From positions 1 to 47,852 of the forward strand of contig SVQO01000018.1 of assembly GCA_015065325.1 (NCBI GenBank): a stretch of 47,852 nucleotides of DNA. Reading direction: 5' to 3'. The DNA comes from Oscillospiraceae bacterium. Lineage in GTDB: Bacteria; Bacillota; Clostridia; Oscillospirales; SIG627. Under the pieces are notes generated by a model. It worked only from the letters and a program-made list of their open reading frames with translations, had not been told where the DNA came from and searched no databases. The first letter of the stretch is position 1, and each line of letters starts with the position of its first letter. Below are positions 38,318 to 46,758 of the stretch, piece after piece. The position numbers were made by a program, and so were the translations under genes.

Positions 38318-39097
38318 ATGAAGACGTATTGTTTTACGGTGGATGATAACGTCCGTTTTCTGAAGGACCTGACCGAGAAGGAGTATAAAAGTATTTTTGA
38401 ACATCCCTATCTTGCTATGTATCAGAGCTTGCACGAGATATTTGATTTGAAGGTGCAGTTGAATTTGTTCTATCGCATGGAAGGGTTTGATCTGTCGCAA
38501 ATGACAGATGCCTATTATGAGGAATTTAAGCGGAATTCCGAATGGTTGAAGCTTTCGTTTCATTCGGAGCTGGAAAACGCCAGACCTTATGAATTTTCAG
38601 GGTATGACGAGGTTTTCGGTGATTGCAAACGGGTCAACAACGAGATTAAGCGCTTCGTTTCGGAATCGGCACTTGCTAAAACTACCACCGTTCATTATTG
38701 CCGTACGACCGAGGAGGGTTTAAAAGCGCTGTCGGACAATCAAGTGATGGGACTGTTAGGACTTTTCGGCGATGCAAAAAATCCGCGAACCTCTTATGGG
38801 ATCGGCGAGGAGATTGCGAGCAGGATCCGAAACGGCGAGATCGTAAAGCTTGGTCAAATAGATTTCGCGTCTATCGATATCATCCTCAATAAGTTCCCAA
38901 AAGAGGAGATTTTGATTCGGTTAGAAGGGCTCGAGGAACGGGAGTGTATTAGGGTGATGATCCACGAGCAGTATTTTTATTCGGATTACAAGTCTTATCA
39001 ACCGAATTTCGAGAACAAATTGACGGCAACCTTTTCTTTTTTGAAAGAACACGGTTATGAAAGCAAATTTTTTGAAGAAGTAGCAGGCGTTCGATAA
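38318..39097 (+). CDS. Polysaccharide deacetylase-like (NodB-fold) protein, divergent
   Basis: A 259-residue cytoplasmic protein without a signal peptide. The start YCFTVDDNVRFL resembles the 'T.DD' strand of NodB-fold enzymes. LKLSFHSELENARPY could supply the metal-binding histidine, and VHYCRTTEEGLKAL, FGDAKNPRTSYG and a final VMIHEQYFYSDYKSYQP follow in a layout seen in uncharacterised deacetylase-like proteins. No full H-x3-5-H motif is clear, so activity is uncertain. The RBS GAGGTGG and the promoter at 38270 support the start. Confidence 0.6.
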   Translation: MKTYCFTVDDNVRFLKDLTEKEYKSIFEHPYLAMYQSLHEIFDLKVQLNLFYRMEGFDLSQMTDAYYEEFKRNSEWLKLSFHSELENARPYEFSGYDEVFGDCKRVNNEIKRFVSESALAKTTTVHYCRTTEEGLKALSDNQVMGLLGLFGDAKNPRTSYGIGEEIASRIRNGEIVKLGQIDFASIDIILNKFPKEEILIRLEGLEERECIRVMIHEQYFYSDYKSYQPNFENKLTATFSFLKEHGYESKFFEEVAGVR

Positions 39098-39142
39098 TTG
39101 TTTTATAGGCCGTCCTCCCGAGCTTTTGCGTGAAAGGTTTTC

Positions 39143-39170
39143 TTGCTTTTCCTTGGATTTGTGTTACACT
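39143..39170 (+). promoter_or_regulatory. Promoter of the 39192 gene
   Basis: TTGCTT (39143-39148) and TACACT (39165-39170) with a 16-bp spacer, 22 bp before the ATG. Confidence 0.55.
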
Positions 39171-39191
39171 GAAAAAAGAAGGAAGAATCGT

Positions 39192-39653
39192 ATGAAAAAA
39201 ACAAAGAAGATCACCCTTATCATTGGTGTTTCGATCCTTTCCCTTGCAGTTCTTTGCCTTATTTTATATGCTTTGCTTGGAGCCGTTTTCTCCAAGTCGT
39301 ACGAAACGGCAAAAAGAGAAAGTGAAAGCTATCTTTCGATACACAAAACGAAGCTGGAAAAGATTGCCTTGGAATGTTTTTCGTCTAAAGAAAAGGGAGG
39401 TAAAGAGGATTCTGCTTATCGCTACAGTTTCGATCCGAACCAAGAACTGGTTTGCTTCGAAGTCGATTCTCAGGGGATGCTGGGCGGACAGTATTGGGAG
39501 CTGGTTTATACAAAAGACGGAACCCTTTACGGACAAACGAAGACGTATCTGCAAACTTTTCACGGGGATAACGTGATAAAAGCGGAGCGGATCGATGAGC
39601 ATTGGTGGTTTCTCTGGACGGATTACGATGCCGGCGGAAAAAGTTTCCGTTAA
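39192..39653 (+). CDS. Small membrane-anchored protein, unknown function
   Basis: A 153-residue protein. A basic N terminus (MKKTKK) and one hydrophobic helix (about 8-32) suggest a signal anchor; the remaining 120 residues are extracytoplasmic with aromatic-rich strands (GQYWELVYTKDG, DEHWWFLWTDYD). I do not recognise a family. The start at the ATG at 39192 has GAAGGAAG upstream; the longer frame reads through the promoter. It lies 36 bp upstream of the PHP gene and may be cotranscribed with it. Confidence 0.75.
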   Translation: MKKTKKITLIIGVSILSLAVLCLILYALLGAVFSKSYETAKRESESYLSIHKTKLEKIALECFSSKEKGGKEDSAYRYSFDPNQELVCFEVDSQGMLGGQYWELVYTKDGTLYGQTKTYLQTFHGDNVIKAERIDEHWWFLWTDYDAGGKSFR

Positions 39654-39689
39654 ATTATAAAAAAACAGATCGAGAAAGGATCAAGTATT

Positions 39690-40709
39690 ATGCAAAAATA
39701 TCTTCTGCCTGAAAAAGGTACGTTTTACAAAGCAAATCTTCACACCCACTCTACCTTTTCCGACGGACACCTTACCCCCGAGGAGATCAAGGATTATTAC
39801 AGATCGCACGGCTATTCCATTCTTTCCTGTACGGACCACGACGTATTTATTACCCATAATGAGCTCACGGACGAAGACTTTTTGGTTCTAAACGGTTACG
39901 AACTGGACGTTTCGCAGCCTGAGTCTGAGGCTTCACCCGTTACCGGGGGCAGAAAGACCTGTCACATGGGCTTTATCGCCACAACGCCCGAAATGGAAAC
40001 TCCCGTCTGCTGGCACAGGGAAAAGTATATTCCCGTAAAGGCACAGCCCCATAAGGATAAGGTGAAATTCGATCCCGCCGTGCCCGATTATGTCAGAACG
40101 TATTCTGCGGAAGGGGTTTCCGATATGATGCGTCTGGGTAGGGAAAACGGCTTTTTTGTGATCTATAATCATCCTACCTGGTCCTGTGAGGATTATTCCG
40201 ATTATATGGGGTACGAGCATTTGCACGCGATGGAAATAATGAATTATACCTGTATCCGTGCCGGATTTCCCGAGTACAACGAGCGCGTGTACGACGATCT
40301 GCTTCGCGGTGGAAAACGAATTCTTTGTATCGGTGCAGATGACGGTCACGGAACGGGCAGTATGTGCGGATGTTATATGATGGTCAAAGCGGAAAAATTG
40401 GAATACAGAGCGGTAATGGATGCGATTATGAAGGGGGATTTCTATTCCTCCGAGGGACCGGAGATCAAAGCGCTTTACCTCGAGGACGGAAAGGTGACGG
40501 TCGAAACCTCGGAAGTAGCCGAGATCCGCTTTACAACGGGCATTCGCAAGGCAAAACGCTTTGTCCCCGGTGAGGATCAGCCCTTGGCTTGTGCTACTTA
40601 CGAGCTTCCCGTGGATAAGGATCCTTACTATTTCCGCATCACCGTAACCGATAAAAACGGAAAGCACGCCTATACCAACGCGTATTTTCTCGATGAATTG
40701 AATAAATGA
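39690..40709 (+). CDS. PHP-domain metal-dependent phosphoesterase
   Basis: A 339-residue cytoplasmic protein. PHP motifs are clear: ANLHTHSTFSDGHLTPEEI (motif I, HxH), SCTDHD (motif II), FVIYNHPTWS (motif III) and GADDGH (motif IV). A C-terminal beta-sandwich (about 245-335) follows. PHP proteins of this class hydrolyse small phosphoesters such as histidinol phosphate-like or nucleoside substrates; the substrate here is unknown. The RBS GAAAGGATC precedes the ATG. Confidence 0.88.
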   Translation: MQKYLLPEKGTFYKANLHTHSTFSDGHLTPEEIKDYYRSHGYSILSCTDHDVFITHNELTDEDFLVLNGYELDVSQPESEASPVTGGRKTCHMGFIATTPEMETPVCWHREKYIPVKAQPHKDKVKFDPAVPDYVRTYSAEGVSDMMRLGRENGFFVIYNHPTWSCEDYSDYMGYEHLHAMEIMNYTCIRAGFPEYNERVYDDLLRGGKRILCIGADDGHGTGSMCGCYMMVKAEKLEYRAVMDAIMKGDFYSSEGPEIKALYLEDGKVTVETSEVAEIRFTTGIRKAKRFVPGEDQPLACATYELPVDKDPYYFRITVTDKNGKHAYTNAYFLDELNK

Positions 40710-40713
40710 GATA

Positions 40714-40750
40714 AAAAATAAGCCCTTGACTTATGTCAGGGCTTATTTTT
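40714..40750. terminator. Bidirectional terminator after the PHP gene
   Basis: AAAAATAAGCCCTTGAC pairs with GTCAGGGCTTATTTTT (one bulge) around a TTAT loop. It also covers the 3' end of the truncated XRE frame on the minus strand. Confidence 0.85.
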
Positions 40751-40880
40751 GACGATCGGACAGTCCCAGAAGAAAATCGGAAGATACTTTAAAAAAAATA
40801 CAAAATGCAATAATGTCATCGATGCTCGGTTCATATTTTCCGCATTCAATATAGGAGATCTTCCGTTGCGTATTATTCAT
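40743..40880 (-). pseudogene. C-terminal half of an XRE-family HTH domain (5'-truncated)
   Basis: 45 codons, MNNTQRKISYIECGKYEPSI and onward to FKVSSDFLLGLSDRQK, correspond to helices 3-5 of an HTH_3 domain ('..Q..IS..E.GK..PS.d.l...a..f.vs.dyLLG.sd'). The first 25 or so residues, including the first two helices, are missing. The ATG overlaps the stop of the acyltransferase gene as ATGA, and the frame is closed upstream. It looks like a deletion fusion that left a regulator remnant, although coupled translation of the stub is possible. Confidence 0.65.
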
Positions 40881-42064
40881 AGCTTCTCAGCCGTTTCAAA
40901 GGGCATCATTCCCGTATAGGCGTAAATGAATTTTCCACTCAGATACATTTCCTTTAAAGCACGCTCCAGACGGGTATTTTCGGGAAGGGCGGAAAGATCG
41001 TCTGCATCCTTGGGACAAAACACGAAGGAGAAGATCTCTTTTCCCGCGCTTTTATTCGGAATGCGCAGATACGGCTCGGCGAATTTTGCGATTTTGCTGT
41101 CGGCACCCAAAATCTCTTTCAAGGTGGGATCCATCAGCCAGGAGGAGCAAATAAACGCCTTTGGGGCGTATTCCGGAAAGCGCTTTGTAACGATTCTCCG
41201 CCCGTCGGCGTACGCAGCTTTTACCTTGTCGGGGGAAAGATCCGTTCCGCGGGGGATATGAACGTTGATAATAAAATCCCCCGGTGCAAGGAAAAGCGAC
41301 CACTCTGCTTTGGCATAGCGTTCCTTCTCTTTTTGTATTAGCCGGTCCTTCACGGGATGCCCGATATAAGCATTCTCGGTTTCCTCAAAACCGATCTCAA
41401 AAGAGCCCTGCTCATCTTCGAAGCCTGCACTGCCAAGGGGCATACCGCATCTGTGAGCGGCAGAACGTCCGGAAAGAACGACGATTTCACCGCTCAACTT
41501 GTTTTTGAGATAGTAAGCGACTTTTTGAAACGGCTTGATCTCAAAATTCAAACCGCCGTGGTCAAAGATCGTGCATTTCAGATAATGGGTCAACCAGCGA
41601 AAGTAGGTGGCGGTGATGGCGGGTCGTCCGAGAATCCGTTCTTCTACGATGCGGATATTGAGCTTAATGCATCCCAGAAAGCCAACGGCTTCTTCGTGAG
41701 AAAATCCGCGCTTGAGATAATTTTCATAGGCTGTCTCTACCGTGGGAAGCAGAACTGCCAAGGGGAGAAAATCCCGTGCGAGGCTTCCGTCGGTTACGGG
41801 TACGGGAAGATCACGTCCGTGATCGTGATCCGCTTTTTTGTAATAGGAGCAAGCAAAGCCCAGCCAAAGCGACATTGCCCGATCCTCTCGGATATGGGCA
41901 AATGCCTTTTGTACGATCCGGTGATAGGGACCGAACAGATCGAATTTTTCTTGCAAGGAACGGATCAGAGCGTCGGTGCAGCCTACGTCTTCCTCCGATT
42001 TTGCCGTTTTCCAATCCTCGGGCAGTTCAACACCCAGCTGAAGCGCCGCTTCTTTTAAGGTCAT
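40877..42064 (-). CDS. Acyltransferase-domain protein (NAT_N / GNAT_C type)
   Basis: A 395-residue cytoplasmic protein. The two-part layout is an N-terminal helical domain (to about 230) and a GNAT-like C-terminal domain with LFLAPGDFIINVHIPRGTDLS, then FPEYAPKAFICSSWLMDPTL. I recall this last motif as the signature of GNAT_C (DUF5596-associated) proteins. The acyl donor and acceptor are unknown. GGGAGG precedes the ATG and it has its own promoter (42095-42123). Its stop overlaps the start of a truncated XRE frame. Confidence 0.7.
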   Translation of the reverse strand: MTLKEAALQLGVELPEDWKTAKSEEDVGCTDALIRSLQEKFDLFGPYHRIVQKAFAHIREDRAMSLWLGFACSYYKKADHDHGRDLPVPVTDGSLARDFLPLAVLLPTVETAYENYLKRGFSHEEAVGFLGCIKLNIRIVEERILGRPAITATYFRWLTHYLKCTIFDHGGLNFEIKPFQKVAYYLKNKLSGEIVVLSGRSAAHRCGMPLGSAGFEDEQGSFEIGFEETENAYIGHPVKDRLIQKEKERYAKAEWSLFLAPGDFIINVHIPRGTDLSPDKVKAAYADGRRIVTKRFPEYAPKAFICSSWLMDPTLKEILGADSKIAKFAEPYLRIPNKSAGKEIFSFVFCPKDADDLSALPENTRLERALKEMYLSGKFIYAYTGMMPFETAEKL

Positions 42065-42094
42065 TTAATTTTACCTCCCACGTTTTCTTTACTT

Positions 42095-42123
42095 ATTGTA
42101 GCACAAGACCTTTTTCTCTGCAA
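42095..42123 (-). promoter_or_regulatory. Promoter of the acyltransferase-like gene
   Basis: TTGCAG (42118-42123) and TACAAT (42095-42100), 17 bp apart on the minus strand, with TGC before the -10. Confidence 0.75.
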
Positions 42124-42124
42124 T

Positions 42125-42151
42125 AAAAAATGCCGCTTTACGCGGCATTTT
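42125..42151 (-). terminator. Terminator of glnA
   Basis: An 11-bp stem (AAAATGCCGCG type, on either strand) with a 4-5-nt loop, immediately after the glnA stop codon at 42155. Confidence 0.8.
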
Positions 42152-42154
42152 CTT

Positions 42155-43579
42155 TTACAGGTTGTAATATTTTTCAAATTCTGCGGGGTGGGGGATCTGA
42201 GAAAGCTCGCGGCACTCTGCACGCTTTGTCTTGATGAAGTTTTTCAGAAGCTCCTCGGGGAATACGCCGCCGGCAGTCAGATAATCGTGATCTGCCTCCA
42301 GAGCGTCCAAAGCAGCGTCCAAAGAGGTAGGCAGACCCTTCAATTTTGCTTTTTCTTCCTCAGGCAGTGTGTAGAGGTTTACGTCGTAGGGACCCCAACC
42401 GTTTTCGTGAGGATCGATCTTGTTTTTGATTCCGTCGATGCCCGCCATCAAAAGTGCGGCATAGCAGAAATAGGGGTTGCAGGTCGCATCGGGATTACGG
42501 ATCTCGAATCTGCGCAGATTGGGGGTCTTTGCGTAAGCGGGAATGCGAATGACCGCACTGCGGTTACTGGTGGCATAGCCTACGGTAACGGGCGCCTCAA
42601 AGCCGGGAACCAAACGCTTGAAGGAGTTGGTGCTGGGATTGGTAATGGCACAGAGGGAAGCGATGTGCTTGAGCAGACCGCCCATAAAGTAATGTGCCTC
42701 ACGGCTCAGGTTGGAGTAGCCGTTATCATCGGAGAACACGGGCTGACCGTCCTTCATCAAAAGGATGTGTACGTGCATACCGTTACCTGCTTCGCCGTAA
42801 ACGGGCTTGGGCATCAGGGTAGCGGTCTTACTGTACTTGAGAGCGGTATTGCGGATGATATATTTGATCATCATGGAAGCGTCTGCCATCTGGCTCATCT
42901 TGCCCAGCTGCGGCTCGATCTCGAACTGTCCTGCGGCACCGACCTCGGGATGATGATACTTGATCTTGATGCCCGCTTCCTCCATCAGCATGCACATTTC
43001 GCTTCTGCACTCAAAGGTGGGGTCAAAGGGCTTTGCAATGTGGTAGTTTTTCTGCTTGGGAACCACAACGCCCATTCCCTCGTTGCCGCTGTTCCAATGT
43101 GCCTGGTTTACATCCAAGCTCATGGAGATATCAGAGGGGTGAAGGTTCCAACGCACGTCGTCAAAGAGATAGAATTCGAATTCGGGGAGAATCAGCATAG
43201 TATCGGCGATACCGCTGTCCTGCATATATTTCTCTGCCGCCAGAACGATGTTTCTGGGGTACTGAGCCAAAGGCTTGTTTTCGGGGTTATCAATGATCAT
43301 TGCGTTACCGGTCATAGACAGGGTAGGTACTTCGCAGAAGGGATCGATGACCGCGGTATCGGGATCGGGGATGAATACCATGTCGCTTTTTTCCACAACG
43401 GCGTAGCCGTAGTTGGAAGCATCAAAGCCGATGCCGTTTTTCATGGTTTCTTCGGAAAAATTCTTGGCGGGGATGGTTACGTGGCGGAATTGACCGTGAA
43501 TATCGACCATCTTGAAATCGACCATCTTAATGTCGTTTTCGCGGATCAGTTCCATGATTTCCTGAACATTTTTAGCCAT
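42155..43579 (-). CDS. glnA: Glutamine synthetase, type I
   Basis: A 474-residue enzyme that condenses glutamate and ammonia with ATP. Motifs: LILPEFEFYLFD, VGAAGQFEIEPQL, NGMHVHILLMKDG, TNPSTNSFKRLVPGFEAP (latch region) and RRFEIRNPDATCNPY. The C-terminal VNLYTLPEEEKAKLKG matches the NLY-x-LP adenylylation loop of the GSI-beta subgroup (E. coli Tyr397) and not the shorter feedback-inhibited GSI-alpha common in Bacillus. Whether an adenylyltransferase exists cannot be seen here. AAAGGAG precedes the ATG. The gene lies 41 bp downstream of the histidine phosphatase gene with no promoter evident between, so they may be cotranscribed. Confidence 0.96.
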   Translation of the reverse strand: MAKNVQEIMELIRENDIKMVDFKMVDIHGQFRHVTIPAKNFSEETMKNGIGFDASNYGYAVVEKSDMVFIPDPDTAVIDPFCEVPTLSMTGNAMIIDNPENKPLAQYPRNIVLAAEKYMQDSGIADTMLILPEFEFYLFDDVRWNLHPSDISMSLDVNQAHWNSGNEGMGVVVPKQKNYHIAKPFDPTFECRSEMCMLMEEAGIKIKYHHPEVGAAGQFEIEPQLGKMSQMADASMMIKYIIRNTALKYSKTATLMPKPVYGEAGNGMHVHILLMKDGQPVFSDDNGYSNLSREAHYFMGGLLKHIASLCAITNPSTNSFKRLVPGFEAPVTVGYATSNRSAVIRIPAYAKTPNLRRFEIRNPDATCNPYFCYAALLMAGIDGIKNKIDPHENGWGPYDVNLYTLPEEEKAKLKGLPTSLDAALDALEADHDYLTAGGVFPEELLKNFIKTKRAECRELSQIPHPAEFEKYYNL

Positions 43580-43620
43580 TTTTTTCTATCTCCTTTATTT
43601 TCAGTATTTCATAACTGATT

Positions 43621-44199
43621 TTATTCGGTAAAATCGGAACCGTTGTTCCAGGACAGCAGGACCCAGTTTCCGTCCTTGTACTCAAAAATTGCAACGCCGC
43701 AGTTTTTTACGAGTACGTCAGCGGAGTTAATAACCTTACCCACTGCCAAAGAGAGCATTGCGATCAAAATACCGTGGTGGGCAAAAACCGCAACGTTTTT
43801 ATAATCGTAAGGCTCTACGTTTTCTTCCAAAAACTTCTTTAACCGAGCACAAACCTGGGACGCTTTTTCACCGCCGTAGGGGGAGTAGTCCTTTTCACCT
43901 TCCTCGTTTACCGTAACAGAGGAGCCGATGGGCGTACCGGTAATGCTGCCTGCGTTGATCTCACGGATCAGAGGGGAGCGCAAAGCAACCTCTGCATCGG
44001 GCAGTGCAAGCTTCTGTGTTTGTACAACACGTGTAAGATCACTGGTAAATACCTTGTCAAAGGCGATCTTCTCCATATAAGGGCGAATTGCCATTGCCTG
44101 TTCTTTACCGAGGTCAGTCAGCAAAAAGTCGTGTTGTCCGGAATAGACCCTGGTTAAGTTTGCCGTAGTCTGTCCGTGGCGGACAAAAAATACCTTCAT
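43621..44199 (-). CDS. Histidine phosphatase family protein (paralogue A)
   Basis: A 192-residue phosphoglycerate mutase/phosphatase superfamily enzyme. The phosphohistidine motif is FFVRHGQTTAN (His8 region); TSDLTRVVQTQ, LIREINAGSITG and VAVFAHHGILIAML supply the remaining active-site residues. It is strikingly similar to the gene at 47026 (about half the residues identical by eye). The substrate is unknown; small size and arrangement fit a broad-specificity phosphatase (cobC/gpmB-like). Its own promoter is at 44236. Confidence 0.92.
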   Translation of the reverse strand: MKVFFVRHGQTTANLTRVYSGQHDFLLTDLGKEQAMAIRPYMEKIAFDKVFTSDLTRVVQTQKLALPDAEVALRSPLIREINAGSITGTPIGSSVTVNEEGEKDYSPYGGEKASQVCARLKKFLEENVEPYDYKNVAVFAHHGILIAMLSLAVGKVINSADVLVKNCGVAIFEYKDGNWVLLSWNNGSDFTE

Positions 44200-44235
44200 A
44201 GTGTTTTTCCTCTGTTTTTTTACAAACTTTAATAT

Positions 44236-44264
44236 ATTCTATATAAAAAAAGAAAAAAAGTCAA
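44236..44264 (-). promoter_or_regulatory. Promoter of the histidine phosphatase / glnA unit
   Basis: TTGACT (44259-44264) and TAGAAT (44236-44241), 17 bp apart on the minus strand. The rest of the 195-bp gap up to 44394 holds only this promoter and the terminator at 44347. Confidence 0.75.
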
Positions 44265-44346
44265 TTCCTTCCGTGTCAAATCTTGATTGAAATACTGCAG
44301 GCGAGCTGAAAAATATCGCGATAAAGTAAATTTTCAAAACGGAATC

Positions 44347-44378
44347 AAAAAATCGACGGGCATTTTGCCTGTCGATTC
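44347..44378 (-). terminator. Terminator of the serine hydrolase gene
   Basis: An 11-bp stem with one mismatch (AATCGACAGGC/GCCCGTCGATT) and an A-rich loop, followed on the minus strand by six T. Confidence 0.65.
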
Positions 44379-44394
44379 TTTGATTATAGCTTCG

Positions 44395-45231
44395 TCAGAT
44401 CAGACTTTCGTACAGAGTTCTGGAAAGGCGTTTGAAGATCTCAAGAGTTTTTTTGTTGTCGGGGGTTGCGGTCATCAGCGTGATCACTGCCCGTCTTCCG
44501 TTGGGGAGCAGAATGATTGCCGCGTCGTGAAGGAGCTTGTTGAGGATCGTTCCTCCTTTGTTGGCAACATACACGTATCCCTCGGGAATCGGCGGTAAGG
44601 GAAGGGAAGGATCCGTGTGCTTTTTCACGGGTAAGGATAAATCAAATTTTCCCACTTGCTGCGTTGCCATGATCTGAAGCATGGTTCGGCTTGCTTCCTT
44701 GCTGACCATTTCTTCTCGCAGGATCGTTTCCATCATATTTCCAAGGTCTGCGGCAGAGCTGTAGTCAAAATCCTTGGTTCCGTCCGGCAAAAGAGGCTTT
44801 TCGCAGAAAAGCTTGCTTGAAAGATGCGTGTCATTCCAGCCGTTCTCCTTACAAAATCGATTGACACGATCTATTCCCAGTGCGTCGATGATATGGTTGG
44901 TGGCAGAATTATCGCTGACTACCATCATCAATATCGCGTAGTCGTAAAGGCTGAGCTCAAAGCTGTGGCTGAGTACCTTTAATACACCGGATCCGCGCAC
45001 GCGATTTTCCTCGTTGAGCTTTCCGCGTTGTTCCGGATCCAACCGCCCCTTCTCAAAATCCTTCAATAATAGTGCCATGATCGGGATTTTGATGGTGCTT
45101 GCGGCATTCAGCCTGGTGTGACTGTTCAGTTGGAATACCTCGCCTTCGTCGGGGAGGGAAACGTATAAGCCGTAAGACCCGTCGATCTCACTGCAGATTT
45201 CTTTCATTCTTTCTTCGGGAATGGTTTTCAT
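44395..45231 (-). CDS. Class A beta-lactamase-fold serine hydrolase
   Basis: A 278-residue protein. The active-site S-x-x-K is in NAASTIKIPIMALLL, the SDN motif in MMVVSDNSATNHII, and the KTG equivalent reads VANKGGTIL. The E-x-x-L-N omega-loop motif that deacylates true class A beta-lactamases is not evident (FCEKPLLPDG at about that place). No signal peptide is present with the start at 45231 (GGAGGATCG upstream), nor in the longer reading. It is therefore more likely an intracellular amide or ester hydrolase than a resistance enzyme; the family is common in Clostridia with unknown substrates. Confidence 0.82.
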   Translation of the reverse strand: MKTIPEERMKEICSEIDGSYGLYVSLPDEGEVFQLNSHTRLNAASTIKIPIMALLLKDFEKGRLDPEQRGKLNEENRVRGSGVLKVLSHSFELSLYDYAILMMVVSDNSATNHIIDALGIDRVNRFCKENGWNDTHLSSKLFCEKPLLPDGTKDFDYSSAADLGNMMETILREEMVSKEASRTMLQIMATQQVGKFDLSLPVKKHTDPSLPLPPIPEGYVYVANKGGTILNKLLHDAAIILLPNGRRAVITLMTATPDNKKTLEIFKRLSRTLYESLI

Positions 45232-45348
45232 GCTCGATCCTCCGTAATTTTCGTTTAATACCGATGGCTTTTCTATGGCGGAGAAGTGGCTCAAAATCCG
45301 TTTTTTAATACAGCTGCATACAACTGGCTTGTGTTTCGTGATTGAATT

Positions 45349-46350
45349 TCAGTGACTTTTTTTTCGTGTTCTCAAAAGGCCGATTCCGATAAAAACCAAA
45401 CTTATAAGCAAAAGCGACACCAAAGAGATCAAGTAAATATTTCCCTCTAAGCACTGAGTCCAATCCTCAAAATCTACCTGATAGGAAGCTTCGTTTGTGC
45501 CAAACAACACATCCACTACGCATTCTGCGAAATAATACAGAACAGCGCAGGAAGCAACACAAATACCCGTTTTGAGAAATGCGTCAAAACGCTGTGCACA
45601 AATAAGAGTGCAAAAAATCGCGGGTGCGAATGCATAGCAGGTGATCAAGCACGCCGGGATAAGCATAAAAGAATGCCAAACACGAATGTTGAGTAACAGC
45701 AAAACGGTTAGAATGAAAGCTACGGCAAGCGAGATCGCAAACTTATAGCGAGATACATTGGTTTTAGATAAAAAGAGCGGCATAAAGACAACGACGTAAC
45801 CGATCAATACGCCGATACAGGACGTTAAGAGCCAAGAGTATTCCTTCGCATATGCGGCGCAGGTGCATAAAAGCAGACAGATCGAGAGAAAACTCGTTGC
45901 CGTGAAAACAAGAAGTTTTTTCGACGTAAAAAAGGCGGTATAGGTTGGAATGAAGGAGTAAGCACAAACCAGGGACGCGAATACGATAAAAAACCAAGAC
46001 AGCGTATGATCTATCGCAAGGTTGCAAATCAAACACGTCAAGAGCGCGATCGCGTAGGCTATCGTCGGAATCCAAACCCAAGTGCCGCGGATTATACGGT
46101 AATTCCGAGCTTCGTTCTTCATTTTTGTGGCTTCCGAATCGGTAGAGGATGTGATCAGCTCGTGTTCGCTTATATCAAGGACTCGGCAAATATCGGCAAT
46201 TAAAGTAATGTCTGGATAGGACACACCGCGTTCCCATTTGCTGACGGCTCCCTCGGTAACGAACAGCAGCTCCGCCAGGTCTTTTTGTGAAAAGTTTTTC
46301 TCGGTTCGTTTGGTTTTTATAAATGAGCCGAATGTTTTTTTATCAGTCAT
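45349..46350 (-). CDS. Membrane-bound XRE-family regulator
   Basis: A 333-residue protein. The N-terminal HTH_3 domain (about 9-65; FIKTKRTEKNFSQKDLAELL, GAVSKWERGVSYPDITL) is joined to eight or so predicted transmembrane helices (residues 90-325). Such one-component membrane regulators bind DNA from the membrane and probably sense an envelope signal. The start at 46350 has GGAGGTGG upstream, and two tandem promoters precede it. No adjacent target genes are obvious. Confidence 0.88.
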   Translation of the reverse strand: MTDKKTFGSFIKTKRTEKNFSQKDLAELLFVTEGAVSKWERGVSYPDITLIADICRVLDISEHELITSSTDSEATKMKNEARNYRIIRGTWVWIPTIAYAIALLTCLICNLAIDHTLSWFFIVFASLVCAYSFIPTYTAFFTSKKLLVFTATSFLSICLLLCTCAAYAKEYSWLLTSCIGVLIGYVVVFMPLFLSKTNVSRYKFAISLAVAFILTVLLLLNIRVWHSFMLIPACLITCYAFAPAIFCTLICAQRFDAFLKTGICVASCAVLYYFAECVVDVLFGTNEASYQVDFEDWTQCLEGNIYLISLVSLLLISLVFIGIGLLRTRKKSH

Positions 46351-46371
46351 CTTTGACCACCTCCGTCCATC

Positions 46372-46400
46372 ATTCTACGGCAATCGGGTTACACCGTCAA
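46372..46400 (-). promoter_or_regulatory. Proximal promoter of the membrane-bound XRE gene
   Basis: TTGACG (46395-46400) and TAGAAT (46372-46377), 17 bp apart on the minus strand, 21 bp upstream of the ATG. Confidence 0.6.
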
Positions 46401-46460
46401 TGGATTGTCAAGCCACCCCACTTTTTTGATCTGAGACACGGAAATCTGATTTTCAGACCG

Positions 46461-46489
46461 ATTATACCAAATATTTCCGAATATTTCAA
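46461..46489 (-). promoter_or_regulatory. Distal promoter of the membrane-bound XRE gene
   Basis: TTGAAA (46484-46489) and perfect TATAAT (46461-46466), 17 bp apart on the minus strand, about 110 bp upstream of the ATG. The segment 46490-46576 holds nothing I can name. Confidence 0.6.
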
Positions 46490-46576
46490 TGAGATTATGC
46501 CTTAAAGTAATTTCACCCGCTCGCAAGGGTGGATTTCGTTAAAAAGATCTGTATGAATTCGAACTCTTACATAATT

Positions 46577-46756
46577 CACGGCGAAAGCCGTGTATATCAT
46601 CAATTCCGCAGGAATTGCATATCATCAAAACGAAGTTTTGTATATCATCAAGCCGCAGATAGATGCACGCTAAAGCGTGATGAGATACAGCCCCAAAGGG
46701 GCTGATGATATGCACCACGCTTCGCGCGGTGATGATATGCCAAGCCTGCGGCTTGG
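46577..46756 (-). repeat. Palindrome array 3 (TATATCATCA-type spacers) behind tRNA-Val
   Basis: Eight units. Read on the plus strand, the left half has CACGGC-GAAA-GCCGTG, CAATTCC-GCA-GGAATTG, CAAAAC-GAA-GTTTTG and a truncated AGCC-GCA unit, each followed by TATATCATCA-like spacers. The right half has CACGC-TAAA-GCGTG, CAGCCCC-AAAG-GGGCTG, an imperfect CACC...GGTG with a TTC loop and CCAAGCC-TGC-GGCTTGG, linked by TGATGATATG-like spacers. On the minus strand it begins directly after the tRNA-Val terminator with the same TTTTTATCC junction as arrays 2 and 4. Confidence 0.88.
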
Positions 46757-46758
46757 AT

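Noticed and set aside
35137-40880. A prophage or integrative element inserted at the tRNA-Thr gene
   Set aside because: No integrase, no phage structural genes and no recognisable duplicate of the tRNA 3' end in the window; only the accessory character of the genes points that way.
42188-43618. A 476-codon plus-strand frame opposite glnA
   Set aside because: It is the antisense frame of a highly conserved glutamine synthetase and has no RBS or protein-like domain pattern.
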